64,000 bases of DNA from Clostridia bacterium (GTDB taxonomy: Bacteria > Bacillota > Clostridia > Oscillospirales > Acutalibacteraceae), in NCBI GenBank assembly GCA_017449935.1, contig JAFSYP010000074.1, positions 62,001-126,000 of the forward strand, read 5' to 3'. The translations under genes were made by a program, and so were the position numbers. This document shows, in pieces, positions 8,411 to 15,216 of the stretch. The notes below the pieces were generated by a model. It had not been told where the DNA came from and searched no databases. It saw nothing but the letters and a program-made list of their open reading frames with translations. How positions within the stretch are numbered: the first letter of the stretch is position 1; the number at the start of each line of letters is the position of its first letter.

Positions 8411-8438
8411 ATTATAGCATGTGGTTCCGAAAAGTCAA
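8411..8438 (-). promoter_or_regulatory. Sigma-A promoter of the seven-gene operon
   Basis: On the minus strand TTGACT (8433-8438) and an extended TGC-TATAAT (-10 at 8411-8416) are separated by 16 bp, with A/T-rich sequence upstream of the -35. The implied leader is about 115 nt. The promoter at 9659-9687 is closely similar in both boxes and in the flanking AT-rich region. Confidence 0.8.
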
Positions 8439-9180
8439 TACTTTTTTCAAAAAAAATATAACTATTTTTCAATATTTCGTAAAACTTGAACGCGAGATAC
8501 ACGCATTCAAAAGCATGGGTTCATGTCGTGTCGAAAGGCTCGGCGGCGGTCGAAATCCAGCAAGAGCATTGAAATATAAAGGAAAGAAAGGATGCGCGTT
8601 CTCTTTTGCATTGTCTCTTTGACGATGTTCTGCGTTGCGAAGCCTTGCAAATCTTGCGCCATAAAATTCGTAAAAATGAGATTCATTTTCTAAAATTTCT
8701 GACTGCTTTTTGGGCGCTTTGAGCGGGCAAGGCTGCTGTTTTTTCTCTGGACGCTGTTTTCGGCGGCGTCGCATTCCTTTTCTTTCGGAGGAGGGCGGCG
8801 TCGGACGAGGAGCTTTTTGCTCCGGTCTTCGGCAGTGCGCGAAAAAAGTCGTTTCCGCGCATCAGATGTTCTTTTGGCTGCGGCCGCTGTATCTGCCGGG
8901 TCTGCGCTTCTGCCTACGGCAGAAGCGCAGACTAAACGTCCCGCATCCCGAGGGGCTTTTTCGGCCGCAGCGCAGAGGCTGACTTTGCTCCTTCGTGCTG
9001 CGCTTCGCGGCCTCGAAAAAGACAGACCTGCGATCCTTGCGTGCTTTCGCCGGATCACAGGCCTTTTGGTGTCTCTTGCCGACGGAGCTTGTCCGCCGGC
9101 AAGAGCGGGTTAAAAGCGTTCACGTGAACGCGTGATGCGTCGGCACGCAGAGGCGGCCTGCGCTCGGTCGACGACGCGGA
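8439..9180. other. 740-bp interval without a supported gene
   Basis: I see no open frame here with a convincing start and protein-like composition. The stretch holds a perfect 15-bp stem with a 3-base loop at 8900-8932. It also has a long interrupted hairpin at 9073-9105 (CTCTTGCCG...CGGCAAGAG with inner CGGA/TCCG) and a 16-bp palindrome GCGTTCACGTGAACGC at 9116-9131. These could be the 3' untranslated region and terminator of the repeat-peptide transcript, or a structured RNA. No U-run follows the hairpins. Confidence 0.5.
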
Positions 9181-9345
9181 TCAGCGGCCGCTATGCCACG
9201 TGCCGCCGGAGAGCTCGCCCTGGCGCCCTCCGTGCCACGTGCCGCCGGCAAGTTCGCCTTGCCTCCCGCCGCACCATGTGCTGCCGGAGAGATCGCCCTG
9301 GCGGCTGGCGATCTGCGTATAAGCCTTGAATTTCGTTGTCATCAT
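9181..9345 (-). CDS. 54-residue tandem-repeat peptide, possible modified precursor
   Basis: The peptide opens with a short basic leader (MMTTKFKAYTQIAS). Three near-identical 13-residue units follow: RQGDLSGSTWCGG, RQGELAGGTWHGG and RQGELSGGTWHSG, then a final Arg. It has an AAAGGAAAG ribosome site 4-8 bases before two consecutive ATGs. The DNA repeats are 39 bp and differ at silent as well as coding positions, which suggests selection on protein. A promoter lies about 310 bp upstream, and the two-hairpin leader is shared with the E1-JAB operon, so the two are probably co-regulated. The peptide may be a substrate of that E1-like/JAMM enzyme, in the way E1-like MccB acts on a peptide, but this is inference. 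No known peptide family is recognised. Confidence 0.65.
   Translation of the reverse strand: MMTTKFKAYTQIASRQGDLSGSTWCGGRQGELAGGTWHGGRQGELSGGTWHSGR
9184..9303 (-). repeat. Three 39-bp tandem repeats in the peptide gene
   Basis: Three consecutive units of 39 bp encode the RQG-[DE]-L-[SA]-G-[SG]-TW motif. The first unit (5' on the minus strand) has TWCGG, the others TWHGG and TWHSG. Variation is confined to a few positions. This is a coding repeat, not a CRISPR: the units are contiguous, with no spacers. Confidence 0.8.
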
Positions 9346-9422
9346 GATGCTTTCCTTTCTGCGCATAAATAAGCGCCGTTCACTTGGGATCTGTACGATC
9401 CCGTTTTTTGTTTCCTCGACGG
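9346..9422 (-). promoter_or_regulatory. Conserved two-hairpin leader, copy 2
   Basis: The minus-strand leader of the repeat-peptide gene contains GGGATC-GTACA-GATCCC, followed by GCGC-TTATTTAT-GCGC, then the ribosome site. It aligns over about 65 bases with 8289-8360, with length changes only in loops and linkers. The upstream part of this leader (to about 9652) is longer than in copy 1 and has a possible 19-codon upstream frame at 9438-9497. Confidence 0.6.
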
Positions 9423-9658
9423 TCCGTTTTTTGTCTTTCAGACAACTTGCTTCGGGGTGTTTGTTCGGTCGGCGACAAAGGGCGAAAGCACAACCATCGG
9501 CACCACTCTCCTTTTTTGAACTCTATATATTCAGGTTTCTTCCGGGCCGCCGTCTCTGGCTGCAGAGATGTTTTAGAAGAACCCATATACAGTCTGTACT
9601 TAACTTCCGGGCTGTCCGCGACTGCGCGGCTGCTTTACGGCGCCCTCCTTTCGTGACC

Positions 9659-9687
9659 ATCATAGCATATTATTACGGAGAAGTCAA
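9659..9687 (-). promoter_or_regulatory. Sigma-A promoter of the repeat-peptide gene
   Basis: On the minus strand TTGACT (9682-9687) and TGC-TATGAT (-10 at 9659-9664) are separated by 17 bp, with AT-rich sequence upstream. The layout matches the promoter at 8411-8438, which supports co-regulation. The predicted leader to the ATG is about 307 nt, long for such a small gene. Confidence 0.75.
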
Positions 9688-10015
9688 TACATTTTTACGA
9701 AAAATTTAATAATTTATAAATAAACGATAAATACTGACGCACGAATCGTAAGAATTGCCGCCTTGTCTTTTACCGAAAAACACTTGTATCCGAGAGACTT
9801 ATGCGGGAAATCTATTGATATTAAATGGCTTCCAGATTGTTTGATAAACAAACCCTCCGTGACCGGGTGTATAAATCTGCGTCAAATTATTGCGATCCAG
9901 TCGCCTTATTTCTTTGAAAAAACAATTCGTTTCAGATTGAAAATTGAGGTGTTCAGTTAAGGCTTTCGGTGCTTTTGCTGGTTTTCCCTGACGTACACGC
10001 TTTAGATTTTTGTTG
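9688..10015. other. AT-rich intergenic region between divergent systems
   Basis: These 328 bp separate the promoter of the repeat-peptide gene from that of the protease/TIR operon. The region is clearly more AT-rich than the flanks. A 65-codon frame with a TTG start (9763-9960) lacks a ribosome site and any recognisable family. I see no repeats or hairpins worth naming. It may be a worn remnant of inserted DNA. Confidence 0.5.
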
Positions 10016-10045
10016 TTGCACTTTATATCAGAAGTATGCTATAAT
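10016..10045 (+). promoter_or_regulatory. Sigma-A promoter of the protease/RyR/TIR operon
   Basis: TTGCAC (10016-10021) and an extended TGC-TATAAT (-10 at 10040-10045) are separated by 18 bp, about 70 bp before the first start codon. No other promoter of this quality is seen before the terminator at 18196. Confidence 0.75.
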
Positions 10046-10116
10046 ACACGCGTTGCATTATTCTACCTTTTTTGGCAGTTTTCGCGGCTGCCGCGGGGGA
10101 AAAGCGGGAGGTTAAT

Positions 10117-10809
10117 ATGGATCACAAGGCGAAAAGATTCAATGTGTTGGTCATCATGCTGACGCTGTGTCTTGCGGCGGCGCTTATTTTTGTCGCCGTC
10201 GCAAAATTCAAGCCGCAAAGCGCCGTTTCGCCGGCGGCGGAAGCGTTTTCGTTCCGGGATTTGCGCGACGGCTATTCCGAACCGCTTCCGGAAGAAACGC
10301 CGGAGTTTCTGACGGACGCCGTATGGGAGGATATGCGTTTCATCCTGTCCGGCGTGGAGTACAGGCTGCCTCTGGACGTCAGCGAATTGGAAGCGCACGG
10401 ATGGACGGGATTTTCCGAAAAAACGGTGATGCCGGACGAGAAAGTCAGCTTTGAAGCGTTTTACGGCGACGCCGCGATTGCAGGGGATCTGTACAATCCT
10501 TCGTCGACCGAAAAGAGCGCCCGGGAATGTCAGGTCGTCCGGATCTGCTTTACATGGGCAAACGGGATCCTGCCGCAAGACGTCCGGATCATGAAGACGG
10601 GCATCGACGAAGTGATCGAAAAGTACGGCGAGCCGCTGTTTGAAGATCAGGACGCGCGCGCGGTCACATACGAAACGATCGACTACGACGGCGGTTTTGC
10701 CGCGCTGATCGACGAAAACAAACCGGGCGTGAAGGTCTTCTATGATGAAAAAGGCACGATCGTTTACGCCGAGCTGTACTGCGGCAATATCGGAGAGGAG
10801 GCAGAATGA
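10117..10809 (+). CDS. Membrane-anchored extracytoplasmic protein, unknown
   Basis: This 230-residue protein has a single N-terminal hydrophobic segment (about residues 8-30) after a short basic end (MDHKAKRF). The rest is a soluble extracytoplasmic domain rich in acidic and aromatic residues. The segment FILSGVEYRLPLDVSELEAHGW and a later KTGIDEVIEKYGEP resemble small clostridial extracellular beta-domain proteins, but I do not recognise a named family. The start has GGGAGG 5 bases upstream. It is first in a five-gene operon and its stop overlaps the start of the protease gene by 4 bp, so the two are probably translated together and may interact. Confidence 0.75.
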   Translation: MDHKAKRFNVLVIMLTLCLAAALIFVAVAKFKPQSAVSPAAEAFSFRDLRDGYSEPLPEETPEFLTDAVWEDMRFILSGVEYRLPLDVSELEAHGWTGFSEKTVMPDEKVSFEAFYGDAAIAGDLYNPSSTEKSARECQVVRICFTWANGILPQDVRIMKTGIDEVIEKYGEPLFEDQDARAVTYETIDYDGGFAALIDENKPGVKVFYDEKGTIVYAELYCGNIGEEAE

Positions 10810-13199
10810 TGCGCGGCAAAAACAAGCAATTATTGAAGCTGATCCCTGCCGTTCTTCTGGCGGTCGCCATTGTGATCGTTTCCGTGCTCCCCGAAAAGCA
10901 GGTGAGCGCAGCGTCAAGGATCTCCGGCGGTCATTTCAGCACGATCGACAGCTGTGAAGATCTCGGTATCGATTACTCAACGGTCAAGGCGCTCACCGAG
11001 AAGAAAGAACAAACCATCATGATCTATATGATCGGTTCCAATCTCGAGAGTGAACACGCCTGCGGGACGCTGGATATATGGGAGCTCATAGATTCCGAGA
11101 TCGATACGGATAAGTGCAACGTAGTCATTTTTACCGGCGGCACTTACTTTTGGTATAACGGGATCCCCGCCGACGCCAATTTTATCTGCCTGCTGGACGG
11201 AGAAGGCGACGACAGGGATCTGTACCTTCGATTCAAAACCGAAGCCGTAATGGACACGGCGGATCCGACGACGCTTGCGTTCTTTCTGAACATGGCATAT
11301 CGGTTCTGCCCCGCGGAGCAGTATAACCTTATCCTCTGGGATCACGGCGGCGGGATCATCGGGTACGGGCAGGACGAAGTGTCGCGCAGTCATATGGGGC
11401 TGTACGGTATTTCCAACGCGCTCGAACACAGCCCGTTCAAGAAAACGCGTCTGGAATGGATCGCCTTTGACGCCTGTCTGATGGCGTCGCTGGAAACGGC
11501 GGTCGCCGTCAAAAAGTACGCCAACTATCTTGTGGCTTCCGAAGAATCGACGGAGCTGGAAGGGTTGAACTATGCCGCGTTCGGCAACGTCGCCAATGCG
11601 CGCGTCGGCGGCGTAAATGCGTCGAAATCCATCGCGGAGGAAACATATCGTTCGATCGTGCAAACGTACGAGAATGCCGGCTTAAAGCCCATGCATCCGT
11701 TCACGTATTCCTGTATTGACCTGAAAAAAGTCGACGCGGTCCAGAAGGCGATGGAAGCTTTGTTCTCCAAGGCCAATAATAAGCTCGCCGCGTGCTACGC
11801 TTCTTACTGCGCGTTTCTGAGCGGCCTGAGCGAATTCGGCTGGGGCGAAAGGAGCGGCATGGTGGATCTCACCACGTATGCGAAATACTGGCAGAAGCAG
11901 TTTCCGACGGAGGCCAAGGCGCTCGTCAACGCCGTTAAGGCTGCCGTCCCGTACAACAAATCGACGGAAAATGACGCGCTCGGCATGTCCGTATACAGCG
12001 CAAAGCCGGACAATGAAAATGTTCCGTTTGAATACGCGCAAAAAGAATACAAAGCGTTGTCTGTTTCCGCGCAGTATTCTAAGTTCATGGATGCTTTCCT
12101 GAAAAAGTCTGCCGCGGGCGGCAGCGTCGATTGGAGCAATTCCGATACCGCCGCGACCACAACTGCGAAGACGACCACGAAAGCGACAACGAAGGCAACC
12201 ACGAAGGCGACCACGGCAGCCAAGACTACCACGACCACGAAAGCAACCACGAAGGCGACAACAAAAGAGACAACGAAAGTTGCTACGACAGCCAAGACTA
12301 CTACGACAACGACAGCGACCACGACTGCGGCGAACAACGCATGGGTGATCCCGTCGTTCACCGTCGAAAAGTTTTCGTTTGTTTCGACGACGAGAGAACC
12401 CTTGACATGGCAGCTGCCGTCGTTTACCGGCGAAAAGGTGTCGTTCAATCAGACGACGCGTTCGGCGCGGGACGCACAGCAGACGCCGGACGTTTCGGAA
12501 TTCACGATCCCGCAGGGCGGCCGCGGCGACCGGCATATCCGTGCGGGGAAGAACAACACGATCGTTTACAACGTATCCGGCGAGCAGGCTGCGAACATCG
12601 CTTCGGTCAGTATGATGACGGTCGAAACGACCGCGGACGCCTATACGGTCAGAACGGTCTCGGACGGCGCGGAGATCTCTGGCAATACGATCACGGCCGG
12701 CTTTGACGATCAGGTTTACTATCTCGAAAGCGGCGGCGAGCGCATCCCGCTGTATCTGCGGCAAGTGCGCAAAACAAGCGACAAAACGGTCTGCGAGGCA
12801 AGCGTCGCCGTTTGCCGGACGACAAAATTCAACTGGACCTCCAGCGTTTCCTGCGAATTGATCGTCGTATTTGACAGCGAGAATCCCGAAGGGTATATCG
12901 CCGGCTTGCGGTTCCCGAACGCCACGGATTATCGTGCGCCAGTCGATTTGAAAGCGGGATATGTCCTGCGCTCTTTGTATTTCGGATACAAAACGCTCGA
13001 GCGTGACGAAAACGGCAACATCCGTCCGTTTGCGGCGGACGAGAATACTGGGTATTTCCATTCGGCCGATCTGGTGATCCGGGAGGACGCGAAGATTGTC
13101 AAGGCACCGTGCGACGGCGGACCGCTTTACGGCTGCCTGTGCATCCGGGACGTCTACGGATACACGTTCTATACGGATCTCATCGAGATCGGGGAATAA
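10806..13199 (+). CDS. Secreted clostripain-family (C11) cysteine protease
   Basis: This 797-residue protein has a signal peptide (LLKLIPAVLLAVAIVIVSVL, cut near VSAAS), so it acts outside the membrane. The C11 catalytic fold follows: IMIYMIGSNLES opening strand, WDHGGG with His180, and FDACLMAS with Cys224. These are the His-Cys dyad of clostripain and the wider caspase-like CD clan. Around residues 440-510 there is a Thr/Lys/Ala linker of TTTK and ATTK units, probably glycosylated. About 280 residues of beta-rich C-terminal domain follow. Clostripains cut after Arg or Lys. The start overlaps the preceding stop. Its place before a RyR/RCK protein and a TIR protein is unusual. Confidence 0.92.
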   Translation: MMRGKNKQLLKLIPAVLLAVAIVIVSVLPEKQVSAASRISGGHFSTIDSCEDLGIDYSTVKALTEKKEQTIMIYMIGSNLESEHACGTLDIWELIDSEIDTDKCNVVIFTGGTYFWYNGIPADANFICLLDGEGDDRDLYLRFKTEAVMDTADPTTLAFFLNMAYRFCPAEQYNLILWDHGGGIIGYGQDEVSRSHMGLYGISNALEHSPFKKTRLEWIAFDACLMASLETAVAVKKYANYLVASEESTELEGLNYAAFGNVANARVGGVNASKSIAEETYRSIVQTYENAGLKPMHPFTYSCIDLKKVDAVQKAMEALFSKANNKLAACYASYCAFLSGLSEFGWGERSGMVDLTTYAKYWQKQFPTEAKALVNAVKAAVPYNKSTENDALGMSVYSAKPDNENVPFEYAQKEYKALSVSAQYSKFMDAFLKKSAAGGSVDWSNSDTAATTTAKTTTKATTKATTKATTAAKTTTTTKATTKATTKETTKVATTAKTTTTTTATTTAANNAWVIPSFTVEKFSFVSTTREPLTWQLPSFTGEKVSFNQTTRSARDAQQTPDVSEFTIPQGGRGDRHIRAGKNNTIVYNVSGEQAANIASVSMMTVETTADAYTVRTVSDGAEISGNTITAGFDDQVYYLESGGERIPLYLRQVRKTSDKTVCEASVAVCRTTKFNWTSSVSCELIVVFDSENPEGYIAGLRFPNATDYRAPVDLKAGYVLRSLYFGYKTLERDENGNIRPFAADENTGYFHSADLVIREDAKIVKAPCDGGPLYGCLCIRDVYGYTFYTDLIEIGE

Positions 13200-13245
13200 C
13201 GGGCAAGACCGTCTGCGCGAAGGCATTACGAAACAGAGGTTGACT

Positions 13246-15213
13246 ATGAACATTAACGAACTGGTATCTATGGTCTTTTTCTGCATTTCGACGATCCTGT
13301 CGTCGATCATGTGGGCGGTCAAAAGGCGAAAAAAGAATACCGTATTCACGCGCGTGACGCCGACCAAGGTGTTTACGATCGGCTTTGTGATCTCTTTGTC
13401 CGCATATATCTTTCTGTCCTCCGTTTCGGACAATATCATCGCCCTGATCGACACCGGCTTTGTTACGTTCAGAAACGTCAAGAAATACCTCAAGCTGGAC
13501 CTGTCGCCTTCGGAATTCAATCAGGTGATCTCCGTTCGCACAACAGTCTCCTCCATCGGCAGGTATTATCTTACGCTGTTGGATCTGATCATTCCGCTGG
13601 TCACGCTGCGTCTTGTGTATTCGGCGTTCCGCGATTATCTGACGCAATGGACGTACTTCGTTCTCAGATGGAGAAGATTCCACATCTTCAGCGAGCTGAA
13701 CGAAAAGACGATCTGTCTGGCCGAGGATATTTTTAACAATGAGAAAAAGAGCAGCGTGATCTTCGCCAATGTTTCGGACAAGTATGCCGATGGACTTCTG
13801 GACAGGGCGAAGCGGATCAGCGCGCACTTCACCAAAAAAACGATCCTCGACTTCTCCTATCTCAAGCGGCAGCACACGGTCTACATCATGAGCGCCGACG
13901 ACTCCAAAAACATGAGCGCGGCCATTAAGCTCAACGAACTGCTCAACCGCAAAAAAGTCGACGCGGACATGTTCGTGCTTTCTTCGCTCGACACGTCGCC
14001 CGAGCACATCGACGCAATCAATCTGGACAAGGCAAACGAACACTGCAGCGTGTATCTGATCGACTATGCGCAGATCGTATCGTACAATCTGCTGTTCGAC
14101 TGTCCGCTGTTCAAAGCGGCGGAGCTGGCGCACAGCCGTAAGATCTCGGTGCTGGTGATCGGCGCGGGGATGATCGGCAAGGCGTTTGCCCAGGCTTCCA
14201 TGTGGGCGGGGCTGATGAACAAATACGATTACGAGATCACGGTCATAGATGCGGAAGACAGAGAAAAAGAGTTTTATTCGTCGGTCGGCGATATCAACGA
14301 AAAGCTCCGGGACGTCGGCGTGCACATCAACTACAAATATGAAATTGCCGACGTCAAATCCTTCCGGTTCAAAGAACTGCTCCGGGATCATTATGACGCC
14401 AATTACATCGTGATCGCGCTCGGGAACGACGAACTGACCGTGAACACCTCCGTGACGGTGCGCCGCGAGATGATCCGCGCGTCTGTCGAGAGGGGTACAT
14501 ATACCGGAAAAAACGAATCGATAATCATCCCGATCATTTCCGACGAAAACTACACTTCGCTGGTGATGCAGCTGGGCGGCGATTACGGATTCACGATATA
14601 CGGCTCGCATCAGCAGATATTCCGGTTCAGCGTTATCGGGTATTCCCGTCTGGACAAAGTCGCGACGTACATCAACCGCGACTATGTTCTGGCCTCCGGC
14701 GGCAGCACGACGCTGTCGGACGAGATGGCCCAATACAAAAGAACGTCCGAGATCAACAGAAGATCGAGCCGCGCCGCCGCCGTCCGCGCGCGGTACAATT
14801 TGAAAGAGGCGGGCGTGGATTGTTCTTTCGGAGAGGAATGCAGCGGCACGGAGATCACGACCGAGCAGGCGGACGCGATGCTGCGCGCGACGGACCTGCA
14901 GGAGCTGGAGCATAAACGCTGGTCGGTCTTTATGACGATCAGCGGCTGGGACGTGTGGAAACTGTTTTCGGACGATGAGTATGTTTCCATCGCGAAGTTC
15001 AATAAAAACGTCCACAAGCTGTCCATTGCGAAGCTGCACGGATGTCTGATCGAAAACGAAAAGCTCGATGAAATTTCCAAGGTCGTGCCGTCGACAGGAA
15101 AAGGCGACGCGTTGAGGAAAAACGATACCATCGTGGTGAACGCAAGCGCGAACGCGTTGAAATATGCTTTTGAGGGTTTAAAGTTTTATCGCGGGGAACA
15201 GGAGGAGACATAA
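13246..15213 (+). CDS. Membrane protein with RCK/TrkA-like Rossmann and RyR-like domains
   Basis: This 655-residue protein has three predicted N-terminal membrane segments (about residues 5-24, 40-60 and 107-130). One Rossmann-like region spans about 150-270, and a second opens with ISVLVIGAGMIGKAFAQ at about residue 300. The layout recalls ligand-gated channels with paired RCK domains. From residue 552, LEHKRWSVFMTISGWD and later KLHGCLIENEKLDEI match the RyR domain signature (EHxRW...GW...L). RyR domains in bacteria have been proposed as sensors in nucleotide-centred conflict systems with TIR and TrkA proteins (Aravind group). I chose the ATG at 13246, with AGAGG upstream. It ends 3 bp before the TIR gene. 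Confidence 0.75.
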   Translation: MNINELVSMVFFCISTILSSIMWAVKRRKKNTVFTRVTPTKVFTIGFVISLSAYIFLSSVSDNIIALIDTGFVTFRNVKKYLKLDLSPSEFNQVISVRTTVSSIGRYYLTLLDLIIPLVTLRLVYSAFRDYLTQWTYFVLRWRRFHIFSELNEKTICLAEDIFNNEKKSSVIFANVSDKYADGLLDRAKRISAHFTKKTILDFSYLKRQHTVYIMSADDSKNMSAAIKLNELLNRKKVDADMFVLSSLDTSPEHIDAINLDKANEHCSVYLIDYAQIVSYNLLFDCPLFKAAELAHSRKISVLVIGAGMIGKAFAQASMWAGLMNKYDYEITVIDAEDREKEFYSSVGDINEKLRDVGVHINYKYEIADVKSFRFKELLRDHYDANYIVIALGNDELTVNTSVTVRREMIRASVERGTYTGKNESIIIPIISDENYTSLVMQLGGDYGFTIYGSHQQIFRFSVIGYSRLDKVATYINRDYVLASGGSTTLSDEMAQYKRTSEINRRSSRAAAVRARYNLKEAGVDCSFGEECSGTEITTEQADAMLRATDLQELEHKRWSVFMTISGWDVWKLFSDDEYVSIAKFNKNVHKLSIAKLHGCLIENEKLDEISKVVPSTGKGDALRKNDTIVVNASANALKYAFEGLKFYRGEQEET

Positions 15214-15216
15214 CAC

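Noticed and set aside
8592..8693. 33-codon plus-strand frame with four Cys after a purine-rich stretch
   Set aside because: The ribosome site is too close to the ATG and no promoter faces it. It lies on the strand opposite to the local transcripts.
8690..9058. 122-codon Arg/Lys-rich minus-strand frame in the structured gap
   Set aside because: The composition is that of random GC-rich sequence and the frame crosses the perfect hairpin. No ribosome site is seen.
9184..9303. Tandem 39-bp repeats as a possible CRISPR array
   Set aside because: The units are contiguous and coding, with no spacers, and no cas genes are in the window.
9438..9497. 19-codon upstream frame with AAAGGAG in the peptide leader
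   Set aside because: It could be a leader peptide, but with one instance and no counterpart in the other leader I do not list it as a gene.
9380..9586. 68-codon minus-strand frame in the leader of the repeat-peptide gene
   Set aside because: No ribosome site, basic low-information sequence, and it runs through the conserved leader hairpin.
9763..9960. 65-codon plus-strand frame with TTG start in the AT-rich gap
   Set aside because: No ribosome site, no recognisable similarity and no promoter placed for it.
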